Positions 8,355 through 19,780 of a stretch of DNA of 64,000 nucleotides are shown piece after piece (positions within the stretch are counted from its first letter, which is position 1; every line of letters starts with the position of its first letter). The notes beneath the pieces were generated by a model that ran no database searches, was not told where the DNA came from, and was given only the letters and a program-made list of their open reading frames with translations. Source of the DNA: Massilia sp. 9I. Lineage in GTDB: Bacteria > Pseudomonadota > Gammaproteobacteria > Burkholderiales > Burkholderiaceae_D. The stretch is from NCBI RefSeq assembly GCF_902506415.1, contig NZ_LR733275.1, positions 817,651 through 881,650 of the forward strand, given 5' to 3'. The position numbers and the translations under genes were made by a program.

Positions 8355-10286
8355 TCACTTCTCATTTTCAATCGACGCACCATTAGTGTGTGTCTTTACC
8401 TCATGCAGTTTACTAAGCAGTTCGTTTAGCATAATTAGCTCCTCCTTATCTCCCAATACCTCGCCGATTTCGATGGCGCGCACCGTGAAGTCAATTGCAG
8501 AATCATAATTTTCACGCAACGCACAAGTTATTGCGAGATGTCGACATTGAATCATGATGGCAGGCTGTCGTCCTAAAATCTCGTTAATCGCTAACGATTT
8601 TCGGAACAATTCCTCAGCCTTATCATGTTGACCAGTTGAGTGACGTAGAATAGCTAGGTTACAATAATCGTTTGCCATCCCAATTTTTCGATCCAGTGAC
8701 TCTTCAATCGCCAGCGACTTTCGGTACATAACATCAGCTTGCGAATAGTCTCCTTGGCGTTTATAAAGCCGACCAAGGTTACCGAAGGTGTTAGCGAGTC
8801 CTTCAGCATGCCCCATATCCTGCATAATGCTCAAGCATTTTTTGTACATGGCCTCAGCATCGCCAACTTCGTTTCTAGCCAGATATATGTTACCAAGATT
8901 TCCGTAGGCGCTAGCCATCCCCTCCTTATAACCTACTACCTCTTGGATTGCGAGCGATTTCTTAAAAGTTGCTTCAGCAAGTTCGAATTTTTTTAATCCC
9001 AAATAAGCAGTCCCCAAATTTCCGTAGACTGCGGACAAAGAAAGGTCGTTTCCAATCTCTTCCGATATTTCGAGAGATTCTTTAAAACTTTCCTCCGCCT
9101 TCTCGTATTCGCTTCGGGTTATGTATATAAGACCAAGATGCAGATAACTACTCGACTCGCCTTCTCTATCTCCTTGCTCCTGATCGATTGCAAGCGCCTG
9201 TAGAGTTACTTGCTCAGCTTGCCTTAATTCCCCACGACCTCGCAGAATTGCGCCAAGATCACGATAAACGGCACCGATCCCGGACTTATAACCGTGTTTT
9301 TCGAAAATGCCCAAAGCCTTGCGGAACATCTCTTCAGATAAACCCATTTCCCCGCGAAGCCGGTAAACATCACCTAAATTTTCGAAACATATTCCAGCAG
9401 TAATTGAGTCGACATCGAGGCCTATAACATCGAGAATTTTCTGAGTTACTGATACAACTGATTCTAGATCACCTATACGTTTGTAGAACGCACCCGCTAA
9501 CTCCAATACTTTTATTTGGGTACTCTCGACTACCAGGACGGCAAACTTTTGACGCGCAAATTCAATTTTCCCTTGCTTTGATAACTCAGCTGCGTCCTCC
9601 GCTATTTGCAGTTGGATTGACTCAAGCTTGAGATATGCTTCTCGCTCGGCGTCACGAGCAAGCTTTGCCTCCTCCATTTGGCGAATTGCTGTTCTCTTGG
9701 CACGTTCGACCTCTTCAAGAATCGCAGCCGGAAGTATTAAAACCTCTCGATCTCGCTTAGTGCTGGGCAATTCCCCTTTAGCGAAGGCCCTTAGGTGCCT
9801 ACTAACTTCCTTCTTAAAGGTAAGCTCGTCATCAAAGTAATGGTAAAGTACTTTTCGCGTCTCCTCGAGTTGCCGGCGAAAATCCATCACTCGTTTCAAT
9901 TGCTCCCCGGGATCGGCTTCAGATGCCGGGTCGACGCGTTTAAAGAAAACAAAAATCTCCGGTTTTTCTTTATTGTTAGAGTGATCAAGGGCACGATAGA
10001 ACTCCTCTTCTGTATAAGATGAGAAAGGTTTCGCATCCGGTGCACTTTGTCCCCATCGTCTATGCATGGCTAGAATAAACACATCACAACGGTCGATCTC
10101 TTCGTTAATTACACTCTGATTGCGCCGTCCGGTTGACGCCAAGGTATCTTCCCATCCAAGTGCTTTAAATTGAACACCAGCTCCATCGCCAAAGCCCGCA
10201 TTTAATTCGTCGATTACCTCCCTAAACGCTTTACGTTCACCCGACAAATCGCCAGGGGAGGCTATGAAAACCGATATCGTGCGCAT
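8355..10286 (-). CDS. DUF4062-TPR protein, candidate defence or signalling protein
   Basis: The protein has 643 residues. The first roughly 150 form a DUF4062 domain, a TIR-like sensor/effector fold: SVFIASPGDLSGERKAFREV at the start, then the WEDTLASTGRRNQSVINEEI and CDVFILAMHRRWG segments. A charged coiled coil follows (about 190-260), then about nine repeats of roughly 40 residues with the TPR pattern (for example AYGNLGNIYLARNEVGDAE), similar to kinesin-light-chain-like TPRs. Proteins of this make-up occur in bacterial immunity loci, but no function is proven for this one. The gene is clearly lower in G+C than its neighbours and lies between two copies of the galM 3' end, so it is very probably acquired. 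Confidence 0.85.
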   Translation of the reverse strand: MRTISVFIASPGDLSGERKAFREVIDELNAGFGDGAGVQFKALGWEDTLASTGRRNQSVINEEIDRCDVFILAMHRRWGQSAPDAKPFSSYTEEEFYRALDHSNNKEKPEIFVFFKRVDPASEADPGEQLKRVMDFRRQLEETRKVLYHYFDDELTFKKEVSRHLRAFAKGELPSTKRDREVLILPAAILEEVERAKRTAIRQMEEAKLARDAEREAYLKLESIQLQIAEDAAELSKQGKIEFARQKFAVLVVESTQIKVLELAGAFYKRIGDLESVVSVTQKILDVIGLDVDSITAGICFENLGDVYRLRGEMGLSEEMFRKALGIFEKHGYKSGIGAVYRDLGAILRGRGELRQAEQVTLQALAIDQEQGDREGESSSYLHLGLIYITRSEYEKAEESFKESLEISEEIGNDLSLSAVYGNLGTAYLGLKKFELAEATFKKSLAIQEVVGYKEGMASAYGNLGNIYLARNEVGDAEAMYKKCLSIMQDMGHAEGLANTFGNLGRLYKRQGDYSQADVMYRKSLAIEESLDRKIGMANDYCNLAILRHSTGQHDKAEELFRKSLAINEILGRQPAIMIQCRHLAITCALRENYDSAIDFTVRAIEIGEVLGDKEELIMLNELLSKLHEVKTHTNGASIENEK

Positions 10287-10657
10287 TTGGGGCTCTTCAG
10301 TTGGTTAGCAAGATTAGTAGAGTGAGTTCACATCATACATGCATGTGAACAGCAAAAGAATCAGTATTACGAGGCAGAGGCCTTTTCTTACCGCGTCATC
10401 ATCGCTAGCGCTCAATAAGCTGCGTGCGCTACGCACACACGATATGCACTGCCCACGAAATCAAAATATGTAAAGGGCATGACAAGATGACGCTCTGAGA
10501 GGATTTCTGCAATACTGCTAGGGCTATGAAAAAGTACACTGTGATGGACGGACCATGCCTTTTACTGCTGGTAAGCTCCCGTGCAAAAGCATGCAATCAA
10601 GATTAAGGCTATAGCAGGGGGCGGTACGATGAATATGCGGGCTCCAAGCCCAATCAG
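10287..10657. other. Non-coding stretch upstream of the DUF4062-TPR gene
   Basis: These 371 bases are of mixed composition and contain no convincing frame, RNA or transposon end. They belong to the inserted segment and presumably carry the promoter of the DUF4062-TPR gene. Confidence 0.5.
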
Positions 10658-11707
10658 CTAACGGCTCACCGAGAAACGGAAGCGCGATTCGGTCTGGTAC
10701 ACCTCGCCCGGACGCAGGATCACGCTCGGGAACTGCGGCTGGTTGGGCGAATCGGGGAAGTGCTGCGGCTCCAGGCAGAAGCCGCTGCGGTGGGCATAGG
10801 ACTGGCCTTTGCCCGCGAGCGAGCGGTCGAGGAAGTTCCCGCTGTAGAACTGCACGCCCGGCTCCTCGGTGAACAGTTCCAGCACCCTGCCCGAGCGCGG
10901 CTCCAGCACACGCGCAGCACGCGTCATTGCCTTGCCCTGCGGCTTGTTGAGGGCGAAGCAGTGGTCATAGCCCTGGCCGTTGGCCAGCTGGATGTCGGCT
11001 TCCTGGATGCCGGCGCCGATCGGGCGCGGGCTGCGGAAATCGAAAGGCGTGCCTTCCACGGGCGCCAGCGCACCGGTGGGAATCGACTCGCTGTCGATGG
11101 CGACAAAGGCGTCGGCATCGATGGTGAGCACGTGGTCCAGGATGCTGCCGCCGCCGGCCAGGTTGAAGTAGCTGTGCTGGGTCAGATTGACCGGCGTGGC
11201 CTTGTCGGTGACGGCGTGGAAGCGCACCACCAGTTCGTTGGAGTCCAGCAGCTGGTAGGTGACGGTCGCCACCAGATTGCCCGGGTAGCCCTGCTCGCCG
11301 TCGCGGCTGCGGTAGACGAGGCGCAGGACGTCGTCCTCGACACTCGCTTCCCACTTGAGCTTGTCGAAGCCGGGCGCGCCGCCGTGCAGGTGGTTGTTGC
11401 CGTTGTTGGTGGGCAGGCTGTATGCCTCGCCGTCGAGGGTGAATCTTCCGCGTGCGATACGGTTGCCGTAGCGCCCGATCAGGGCGCCGAAATAGGGACT
11501 GTCGGTCTCGTAGGGCGAAAGCGTGTCGAAGCCCAGCACGACATCTGCCATCTTGCCCTCGCGGTCCGGCGCGTGCAGCGCGGTGATGATGCCGCCGAAA
11601 TCGATGATCCTGGCCACCATGCCGTTGGCGTTGGTGAGCGTGAACTGGGTGATGGTCGCGCCGTCCCGGCTGTGGCCGAAAGGCGCTTGCGTGATACCGG
11701 TGCGCAC
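10658..11707 (-). CDS. galM: Aldose 1-epimerase (galactose mutarotase)
   Basis: The enzyme interconverts alpha and beta anomers of galactose and other aldoses in the cytoplasm. From the GTG at 11707, which has an AAGGAC ribosome binding site about nine bases upstream, the product has 349 residues, the normal family length. Family landmarks are IDFGGIITALHAPDR, FGALIGRYGNRIARG, NNHLHGGAPGFDK, the catalytic His region NLTQHSYFNLAGG and the catalytic Glu in FTEEPGVQFYSGN. The final 190 residues are duplicated downstream at 7720-8345, so the 3' end of this gene was probably supplied or copied during insertion of the DUF4062-TPR segment. Confidence 0.93.
   Translation of the reverse strand: MRTGITQAPFGHSRDGATITQFTLTNANGMVARIIDFGGIITALHAPDREGKMADVVLGFDTLSPYETDSPYFGALIGRYGNRIARGRFTLDGEAYSLPTNNGNNHLHGGAPGFDKLKWEASVEDDVLRLVYRSRDGEQGYPGNLVATVTYQLLDSNELVVRFHAVTDKATPVNLTQHSYFNLAGGGSILDHVLTIDADAFVAIDSESIPTGALAPVEGTPFDFRSPRPIGAGIQEADIQLANGQGYDHCFALNKPQGKAMTRAARVLEPRSGRVLELFTEEPGVQFYSGNFLDRSLAGKGQSYAHRSGFCLEPQHFPDSPNQPQFPSVILRPGEVYQTESRFRFSVSR
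10677..11233 (-). repeat. Direct repeat, right copy (557 bp of galM, inside the intact gene)
   Basis: Identical by eye to 7745-8301. It lies in the same orientation, so recombination between the two would delete about 2.9 kb and restore a single galM. Confidence 0.93.
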
Positions 11708-12030
11708 GTTGTGGTCGTCCTTGTGGGGTGAATGGGCCGATGCTACCACGGGGCGAAAGCGGCCCGCGCACGCGCTCCGACGGGGGCGAGCCAGCGTTTT
11801 CGTTACGTAATTACAACACCAGCATCGGTAGAACCACGTAGTTTGCGCTGCATCGTGCGGCTTTTTGGCTACGCACACATGCTTCTCAGAAACCGAATAA
11901 GCAAAGAGCTAATGTTTCGTGGCATCATTTCGATGGCACTGGTAAGGTAAGCTTTTTGCAACAGCGCGTTTTGCCAAGATCGACAACGAGAACGGCGTTC
12001 GGAAACCCCATTCAACCACTGGAGATGTCA

Positions 12031-13053
12031 ATGAAAAAGAAGAGCCTGGCCATCGCGGTCTTATCCCTCCTGCCACTGGCAGCCGCCCATGCACAGACGA
12101 GCGTCCAGATCTACGGTATCGCCGACGCTTCGATCGGCATCGAAAACACGGACGCACCGGGTGAAGACAGCCGCACCGTGATCAGCTCGGGCACGCAGTC
12201 CACCAGCCGCGTCGGCTTCCGTGGTACGGAAGACCTGGGCAACGGCCTGAAAGCGCTCTTCAACATCGAAGCCGGCGTCGCCCTCGACAGCGGCGCGGGC
12301 GATGCCGCCGGCACCTTCCAGCGCCGCGCCGTGGTCGGCCTGCAGGGCTCCTTCGGCACCATCACCATCGGCCGCGAATACGGTCCGATCGCCGCGGTCG
12401 CGCAATCGGCCGACCCGCTGGGCCACGGCTTCTACGGCTCGACCCTGACCGGCTTCGGCACCGGCCGCCTGACCCGCCGCCTGTCGAACTCGGTCAACTA
12501 CAAGAGCGAAGCGCTGAGCGGCTTCACCGTGCTGGCCGCCTACAGTGCCGGCGAGCGCCAGACCAGCGATCCGTCGGGCAGCCTGGTGGGCGCCGCGGTC
12601 GAATACAAGAACGGCCCGCTGTACCTGGGCGCCGGCTACCAGCAGACCGAACGCCTGACCACCGGCGACGACAAGGAATGGACCTTCGGCGCGGGCTTCA
12701 CCGCAGGCGCCTTCGACTTCCGCGCAGCCTACATGGAAGCCGATCCGGAAGGCGTGAACAACGAGTTCAAGTACACTACCGTGGGTGGCGTGTACACCGC
12801 CGGTCCGAACAAGTTCTACGCCTCGGTGCACCAGCAGAAGCTGGAAACCGGCGCCAAGGGCAACGGCTTCTCGCTGGCCTACAGCTACACCCTGTCCAAG
12901 CGCACCAACCTGTACACCAGCTATGGCCGCGTGCGTAACAATGCGCGCGGCGTGTTCGGCCTGTCTTCGGCAGGCGGCACCTTCGCCCCGCCGGCCACCG
13001 CGCTGGGCGCCGATCCGTCGGTGTTCAACCTGGGCGTGCGCCACTCGTTCTGA
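12031..13053 (+). CDS. Gram-negative trimeric porin
   Basis: The protein has 341 residues. I chose the ATG at 12031 because GGAG lies seven bases upstream and it gives MKKKSLAIAVLSLLPLAAAHA as a clean signal peptide cut before QTSVQIYG. The mature protein starts with SVQIYGIADASIGIE, typical of Bordetella/Burkholderia-type 16-strand general porins, has the SRVGFRGTEDLGNGLKALFN segment and ends in a C-terminal phenylalanine (GVRHSF), the outer-membrane sorting signal. It allows diffusion of small hydrophilic solutes. It is followed directly by a strong terminator and stands alone. Confidence 0.94.
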   Translation: MKKKSLAIAVLSLLPLAAAHAQTSVQIYGIADASIGIENTDAPGEDSRTVISSGTQSTSRVGFRGTEDLGNGLKALFNIEAGVALDSGAGDAAGTFQRRAVVGLQGSFGTITIGREYGPIAAVAQSADPLGHGFYGSTLTGFGTGRLTRRLSNSVNYKSEALSGFTVLAAYSAGERQTSDPSGSLVGAAVEYKNGPLYLGAGYQQTERLTTGDDKEWTFGAGFTAGAFDFRAAYMEADPEGVNNEFKYTTVGGVYTAGPNKFYASVHQQKLETGAKGNGFSLAYSYTLSKRTNLYTSYGRVRNNARGVFGLSSAGGTFAPPATALGADPSVFNLGVRHSF

Positions 13054-13070
13054 TCGGGTAAGCACCAAGG

Positions 13071-13101
13071 AAAAACGGCAGGCCGATGGCCTGCCGTTTT
13101 T
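13071..13101. terminator. Bidirectional Rho-independent terminator
   Basis: A ten-base-pair stem (ACGGCAGGCC and its complement) with loop GAT is flanked by A4 and T4-5 runs, so it can end transcription from the porin gene (plus) and from the MCP gene (minus). Confidence 0.9.
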
Positions 13102-13117
13102 GTTTGGGCGCGGCTTC

Positions 13118-14734
13118 TTACGTCGCTGCCAGCGCCATCACCGGGCGTTGGGCGCCGCGCGCCGCTGCCGGCGCAGCGGCCTGCTCGCCGCCCTCGACGC
13201 GGAACGCCGCCATCGCCGCGTTCAGCGTGGCCGCCTGCTCCTTCATCGCTTCGGCCGCCGCCGCGGCTTCCTCCACCAGCGCCGCGTTCTGCTGCGTCAC
13301 GTTGTCCATCTCGACCACGGCCTGGTTGATCTGCTCGATGCCGGCGGTCTGCTCCTGGCTGGCCGAGGTGATCTCGCCCATGATGTCAGTCACGCGGCGC
13401 ACGCTGTCGACGATCTCCTGCATGGTGGCGCCGGCTTCGGCCACCAGGCGGCTGCCGCTCGCGACCTTCTCGGACGAGTCGTTGATCAGGCCCTTGATTT
13501 CCTTGGCTGCGGCGGCCGAGCGTTGCGCCAGGTTGCGCACTTCGCTCGCCACGACGGCGAAACCGCGGCCCTGCTCGCCGGCGCGCGCCGCTTCCACGGC
13601 CGCGTTCAGCGCCAGGATGTTGGTCTGGAAGGCGATGCCGTCGATCACGCCGATGATGTCGCTGATCTTGCCGGACGAGGCGTCGATGTCCGTCATCGTG
13701 CCGACCACCTGGCCGATCACGGCGCCGCCGCGCTGCGCCACCTGCGAGGCCGCTTCCGCCAGCACGTTGGCCTGGCGCGCATTGTCGGCGTTCTGCTTGA
13801 CGGTCGAGGTCAGCTCTTCCATCGAGGACGCGGTCTCTTCCAGCGAGGAGGCCTGCTGTTCGGTGCGGGCGGACAGGTCCTGGCTGCCGGCCGCGACTTC
13901 CGCGGCGGCCACCGTGATAGTGTCGGTGCCGGTACGCACGGTGCCGACGGTGCGCGCCAGGTTCTCGTTCATGGTCTTCAATGCCTGCAGCAGCTGGCCG
14001 GCTTCGTCGCGGGTGGTCACGTCGATGCGGCTGGTCAGGTCGCCGGCGGCGACGGTGTTCGCCACTTCCAGCGCGCGCTGCACCGGACGCGTGATCGAAC
14101 GGGTGATCGACCAGGCCACGAAGCCCGCCAGCGCCAGCGCCACGGCGCCGAGCGCCCACATCAGGCGGGCGGTGTTCTCGTAGGTGCGCTGCGCTTCCTC
14201 GGCCTTCTCGCGGGCGAGCGCCTTCTGCAGTTCGGCCTGCTCATGCACGGCCTTCTTCAGCTGCACCAGCAGCGGACGCAGTTCCTCCGCCAGGTACTGG
14301 CGCGCTTCTTCGTGCAGGCCGGCGTTCACGTGCTTGATCAGCTGTTCCTGGCCCGCGGTATAGCGATCGGCGTGCTGGTTCATCTGCGTGAGCAGTTCGC
14401 GCGCCTTGGGATTCTGCAGCGTCTTCTCGAGCTCGTCGAGGATGCGGTCGATCTCCTTGCGCGAGGAACGGACTTCCTCGGCCTGCTTCTGCCGGTCGGC
14501 CTGCTCTTCGGTGAGCATCATGTTGCGCAGCGCGATCGCGATGTCGTTGACTTCACCGATCAGGCGGGTCGTCGATTCGATGCGCGGCATGCGGTTGGCG
14601 ACGATTTCCTCGGTACCGGTGTTGATCCGGCCCAGCATCATGTTGCTGGTGGCGATCATACCGACGAGCATGACGCAGATTGCGCCGAAGCCGAGGCCCA
14701 GGCGCTTGCCAATATTCAGGTTTGCAAAGTTCAT
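13118..14734 (-). CDS. Methyl-accepting chemotaxis protein
   Basis: The protein has 538 residues: a first membrane segment at about 12-32, a periplasmic four-helix-bundle-like domain of about 150 residues, a second membrane segment (about 190-210), a HAMP domain and a long signalling coiled coil. The hairpin tip reads [20 protein letters not shown] with the [16 protein letters not shown] follow-on, diagnostic of chemoreceptors. The C-terminus is Ala-rich and has no CheR-tethering pentapeptide. It controls CheA through CheW at the cell pole; the ligand is unknown. The cheW gene lies 49 bases upstream on the same strand, so the two are probably co-transcribed. Confidence 0.95.
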   Translation of the reverse strand: MNFANLNIGKRLGLGFGAICVMLVGMIATSNMMLGRINTGTEEIVANRMPRIESTTRLIGEVNDIAIALRNMMLTEEQADRQKQAEEVRSSRKEIDRILDELEKTLQNPKARELLTQMNQHADRYTAGQEQLIKHVNAGLHEEARQYLAEELRPLLVQLKKAVHEQAELQKALAREKAEEAQRTYENTARLMWALGAVALALAGFVAWSITRSITRPVQRALEVANTVAAGDLTSRIDVTTRDEAGQLLQALKTMNENLARTVGTVRTGTDTITVAAAEVAAGSQDLSARTEQQASSLEETASSMEELTSTVKQNADNARQANVLAEAASQVAQRGGAVIGQVVGTMTDIDASSGKISDIIGVIDGIAFQTNILALNAAVEAARAGEQGRGFAVVASEVRNLAQRSAAAAKEIKGLINDSSEKVASGSRLVAEAGATMQEIVDSVRRVTDIMGEITSASQEQTAGIEQINQAVVEMDNVTQQNAALVEEAAAAAEAMKEQAATLNAAMAAFRVEGGEQAAAPAAARGAQRPVMALAAT

Positions 14735-14783
14735 TTGGTTCTCCTTATGGTCCGGGCGTCCTGCCCGAGGGTGCGTCCGGCCG

Positions 14784-15260
14784 TCAGGCGGCCTTCTGCA
14801 GGTTCTTGATCAGGCCGAGCTGCTCGGAGCTCATCAGCTTGTCGATGTCGAGCACGATCAGCATGGGCTCGCCGACGGTGCCGAGGCCGGTGATGTAATC
14901 GCCCTCGGCGGTGCTGCCCATCTCGGGGGCCGCGCGCATCTGGTCCTCGGTCAGGGTGACCACGTCGGAGACGCTGTCCACCACCATGCCGATTACGTGG
15001 TTCTTGATGTTCAGGACGATCACGACGGTGAACTGGTCGTAGACCGGCTCGCCCAGCTTGAACAGGATGCGCATGTCGACGATCGGGACGATCGAACCGC
15101 GCAGGTTCATGATGCCCTTGATGCATGCTGGAGCGCTCGGCAGCAGGGTCGGCTCTTCGTAGCCGCGGATTTCCTGCACCTTGAGGATGCTGATGGCGTA
15201 CTCTTCCTTCGCCAGGCGGAAAGACAGGACTTCGTTCTCTTGGTTGGTCGTGGTTTCCAT
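14784..15260 (-). CDS. cheW: Chemotaxis coupling protein CheW
   Basis: The product has 158 residues from the ATG at 15260; a TTG further upstream would add 17 residues unlike the family. [20 protein letters not shown] near the start, then [19 protein letters not shown] and [17 protein letters not shown], are classical CheW segments. CheW is the cytoplasmic adaptor that couples chemoreceptors to CheA. It sits directly upstream of an MCP gene without cheA or cheB nearby, which is typical of scattered accessory receptor-CheW pairs. Confidence 0.95.
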   Translation of the reverse strand: METTTNQENEVLSFRLAKEEYAISILKVQEIRGYEEPTLLPSAPACIKGIMNLRGSIVPIVDMRILFKLGEPVYDQFTVVIVLNIKNHVIGMVVDSVSDVVTLTEDQMRAAPEMGSTAEGDYITGLGTVGEPMLIVLDIDKLMSSEQLGLIKNLQKAA

Positions 15261-15483
15261 GTTTGTTCTGTTTTCGTTGACGCTGCGCGTGAAATTATTG
15301 CTGTAACGCAAAATACATTACGGCCAAAGCGGTGCAAACTCGATGGCGGAATAGCAAAACCGGGAATTTTTTCCCAAAATGGTGCACGCGTATGGCGCGG
15401 CTACAACGCTCATATAGATGAGTTGATAGGTGCTCTTAACGAAGAGAAAACTTAGAGTACGGTCGTTCGTTCAATTTCTGTGC

Positions 15484-15499
15484 TGGCACGCATCCTGCA
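15484..15499 (+). promoter_or_regulatory. Sigma-54-like promoter upstream of the urease operon
   Basis: TGGCACGCATCCTGCA has the invariant GG (15485-15486) and GC (15497-15498) at the correct -24/-12 spacing and one mismatch to TGGCACGnnnnTTGCA. Two GGTGCA half-sites (15331 and 15381) resemble NtrC half-sites. The predicted transcript would start almost at the annotated ureD ATG, which is a caution. Confidence 0.5.
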
Positions 15500-15511
15500 T
15501 AGGTTGCAGGC

Positions 15512-16351
15512 ATGCGTGACCTTTCCCTCCCCGCTTCATCGACCGAGTCCGGCTGGCACGCCAGCCTGAGGCTGGGCTTCGCCTGCGACGCCGGCACTAC
15601 CAGGCTGGCCCAGCGCCGCCACGCGGGTCCGCTACGGGTGCAGAAGCCGCTGTATCCGGAAGGCCCGGGCGTGTGCCACGCGGTGCTGGTGCATCCGCCG
15701 GGCGGTGTCGCCGGCGGCGACGTGCTCGACATCGGCGTCGAGCTCGGGCCGGATGCGCGTGCCCTCCTGACCGCGCCCGGCGCCGCCAAGTGGTACCGTG
15801 CCAACGGCCGGCCCGCGCGCCAGCAGGTGCGCCTGCTGGCGGCGGGTGGCGCCAGCGTCGAATGGCTGCCCCAGGAAACCATCCTGTACGACGGCGCCGA
15901 CGTCACGCTCGAGCACGAGGTCGAACTGGAAGACGGCGCCACCTACATCGGCAGCGAAATCCTGTGCTTCGGCCGCGCCGCCGCGGGCGAACGCTTCGTG
16001 CGCGGCGCACTGCGCCAGCGCACCCGCATCCGCCAGGGCGGGCGCCTGGTCTGGCACGAGCAGGGACGGCTGGACGGAGGCGACGCGCTGGCCAGCCCGC
16101 TCGGGCTGGGCGGGCGCCACGTGTGTGCGACCCTGCTCGCGGTCGGGCCGCCAGCGCCGCCCGCCCTGCTGGCTGGCCTGCGCTCCGGCGACGCCGCGCT
16201 CGGTCTCAGCCAGCTCAAGTCGGTATTCGTGGCACGCTACCTGTGCGACGACAGCGAGGCCGCGCGCCATGCGCTGGCGCGGGTATGGCAGGCGCTGCGC
16301 CCGCACCTGCTCGGGCTCGAAGCGCGCCCGCCCCGCATCTGGAACACCTAG
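15512..16351 (+). CDS. ureD: Urease accessory protein UreD
   Basis: The product has 279 residues and is recognised by [20 protein letters not shown], the [15 protein letters not shown] motif, [12 protein letters not shown] and [12 protein letters not shown]. UreD forms a complex with UreF and UreG that holds apo-urease open for carbamylation of the active-site lysine and nickel insertion. It heads the cluster, eight bases before ureA. The ATG at 15512 lacks a strong ribosome binding site and lies close to the sigma-54-like promoter, so a slightly later start is possible. Confidence 0.95.
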   Translation: MRDLSLPASSTESGWHASLRLGFACDAGTTRLAQRRHAGPLRVQKPLYPEGPGVCHAVLVHPPGGVAGGDVLDIGVELGPDARALLTAPGAAKWYRANGRPARQQVRLLAAGGASVEWLPQETILYDGADVTLEHEVELEDGATYIGSEILCFGRAAAGERFVRGALRQRTRIRQGGRLVWHEQGRLDGGDALASPLGLGGRHVCATLLAVGPPAPPALLAGLRSGDAALGLSQLKSVFVARYLCDDSEAARHALARVWQALRPHLLGLEARPPRIWNT

Positions 16352-16359
16352 AGGACACC

Positions 16360-16662
16360 ATGGACCTGAGCCCGCGCGAGAAGGACAAGCTGTTGCTGTT
16401 TACCGCCGCCCTGCTGGCCGAACGGCGCCGCGCGCGCGGCCTGAAGCTGAACTATCCGGAAGCGGTGGCCCTGATCAGCGCTGCGATCCTCGAAGGCGCG
16501 CGCGATGGCCGCAGCGTGACCGAGCTGATGTCCGAAGGCGCGACCCTGCTGGGGCGCGCCGACGTGATGGAAGGCGTGCCCGAGATGATTCCCGAGATCC
16601 AGGTCGAGGCCACTTTCCCCGACGGGACCAAGCTGGTCACCGTCCACCACCCGATTCCATGA
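16360..16662 (+). CDS. ureA: Urease gamma subunit UreA
   Basis: The protein has exactly 100 residues, as usual. [40 protein letters not shown] and [20 protein letters not shown] are the family signatures. It forms the outer part of the (alpha-beta-gamma)3 trimer of cytoplasmic urease. The ATG is preceded by GAGG. Confidence 0.97.
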   Translation: MDLSPREKDKLLLFTAALLAERRRARGLKLNYPEAVALISAAILEGARDGRSVTELMSEGATLLGRADVMEGVPEMIPEIQVEATFPDGTKLVTVHHPIP

Positions 16663-16672
16663 GGAGACCGGC

Positions 16673-17203
16673 ATGATCATCCGCAGACTCGATGCGCGCG
16701 CCATCAAGGAGGTGCGCACCCAGCTCGCCACGCTGCTGCTGGACGCGGTGGCCGACGGCCATTCGCTCGGCTTCCTGGCGGGCCTGGACGACGTGCAGCT
16801 CGAGGCCTACTGGAGCAGGGTCGAAGCCGACGTCCTGCGCGGCAGCCGGGTGCTGCTGGCGGCCGAACGCAACGGCCTGCTGGTCGGCAGCGTCCAGCTC
16901 GACCTGTGCCAGAAGCCCAACGGCAGCAACCGCGCCGAGCTGCAGAAGATGCTGGTGCACTGCACGATGCACCGGCGCGGCGTCGGCACCGCCCTGCTCC
17001 AGGCGGCCGAGATCGAGGCGCTGTCGCTGCGGCGCGGCCTGCTGTTCCTCGACACCGAGGCCGGCTCCGGTGCCGAGCAGCTGTATCAGAAGGCCGGCTA
17101 CACCCGCGTCGGCGAGCTGCCGGAATACTGCAGCAGCCCGAACGGCCACTGGCGCGCCACGGTGATCTACTACAAGACCCTGTTCTCGCGGGCGCGCCCA
17201 TGA
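16673..17203 (+). CDS. GNAT family N-acetyltransferase inside the urease operon
   Basis: The product has 176 residues and is preceded by GAGGAG. The GNAT fold is seen in [11 protein letters not shown], the acetyl-CoA-binding motif A ([14 protein letters not shown], about residues 103-116) and the downstream [13 protein letters not shown]. The substrate is unknown. It lies between ureA and ureB, overlapping the ureB start by the ATGA tetranucleotide, so it is translationally coupled to the operon. It could act on the urease apparatus, a nitrogen compound or a toxic amine; nothing in the sequence decides. Confidence 0.9.
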   Translation: MIIRRLDARAIKEVRTQLATLLLDAVADGHSLGFLAGLDDVQLEAYWSRVEADVLRGSRVLLAAERNGLLVGSVQLDLCQKPNGSNRAELQKMLVHCTMHRRGVGTALLQAAEIEALSLRRGLLFLDTEAGSGAEQLYQKAGYTRVGELPEYCSSPNGHWRATVIYYKTLFSRARP

Positions 17204-17529
17204 TGCCCACCAACTTCATCCCAGGCGAATACCTGCTGGAAGACGGCGAGATCGCACTCAATGAGGGCCGCGCCGGCTGCGTGCTGGTGGTGGCCAACGC
17301 CGGCGACCGCCCGGTGCAGGTTGGCTCGCACTACCATTTCGCCGAAGCCAACAGCGCCCTGCAGTTCGACCGCGGGGCCGCGCTCGGCATGCGCCTGGAC
17401 ATCGCAGCCGGCACCGCGGTGCGCTTCGAGCCCGGCCAGCGCCGCACCGTCGCTCTGGTCGCCCTTGGCGGCGCGCGCATCGTCCACGGTTTCAACGGGC
17501 AGGTCGCCGGCCCGCTCCCGGGAGGCTGA
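17200..17529 (+). CDS. ureB: Urease beta subunit UreB
   Basis: The protein has 109 residues. [19 protein letters not shown], the [16 protein letters not shown] segment and the C-terminal [11 protein letters not shown] are diagnostic. It is a structural subunit of urease. A second ATG at 17203 is an equally possible start. It overlaps the GNAT stop codon by four bases, and ureC follows after one base. Confidence 0.96.
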   Translation: MMPTNFIPGEYLLEDGEIALNEGRAGCVLVVANAGDRPVQVGSHYHFAEANSALQFDRGAALGMRLDIAAGTAVRFEPGQRRTVALVALGGARIVHGFNGQVAGPLPGG

Positions 17530-17530
17530 G

Positions 17531-19246
<1,716 letters not shown>

Positions 19247-19264
19247 CCCGCGCGAGGCGACATC

Positions 19265-19780
19265 ATGCTGACCCTGAACACCCGTATCGACGACGCACCG
19301 CAGGTGCACGGCACCCTGGTGCTGCCCTGGGACCGGCGCGAGCGCTGCCGCATGCGTGCCACCCTCGCCTCGGGCGAGGAAGTGGCCCTGTTCCTGCCGC
19401 GCGGCGCGCCGCTGCGCCACGGCGACCTGCTGCGCGGCGACGACGGCCGCGTGGTGCGGGTGGTGGCCGCGCCCGAGCCGACCTACGCGGTGCGCTGCGC
19501 CGATCCGCTGGCGCTGGCGCGCTGCGCCTACCACCTCGGCAACCGCCATACCCAGCTGCAGGTCTGCGGCTGGGGCCTGCGCATGCGCGCCGACCCGGTG
19601 CTGCGCGAGATGGTGCTCGGCCTGGGCGCCCAGGTCGAGGAAGAACTGGCCTCGTTCGAACCCGAGGCCGGGGCCTACACGGCTGCGGGCCATGGGCACG
19701 GGCACGGCGCTCCGGCGATGCTGGCCCCGGTGCCGCTGCGCCAGAAGATCCACCGCCCGGCCGACGTGGACGGCGCATGA
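19265..19780 (+). CDS. ureE: Urease nickel metallochaperone UreE
   Basis: The product has 171 residues. The N-terminal peptide-binding domain (LPWDRRERCRMRATLASGEE, LPRGAPLRHGDLL) and the metal-binding domain (CAYHLGNRHTQLQV, with the conserved His of the dimer nickel site) are clear. The C-terminus carries a short His-rich run HGHGHG, a moderate extra metal store compared with the long tails of other species. It overlaps ureF by ATGA. Confidence 0.95.
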   Translation: MLTLNTRIDDAPQVHGTLVLPWDRRERCRMRATLASGEEVALFLPRGAPLRHGDLLRGDDGRVVRVVAAPEPTYAVRCADPLALARCAYHLGNRHTQLQVCGWGLRMRADPVLREMVLGLGAQVEEELASFEPEAGAYTAAGHGHGHGAPAMLAPVPLRQKIHRPADVDGA

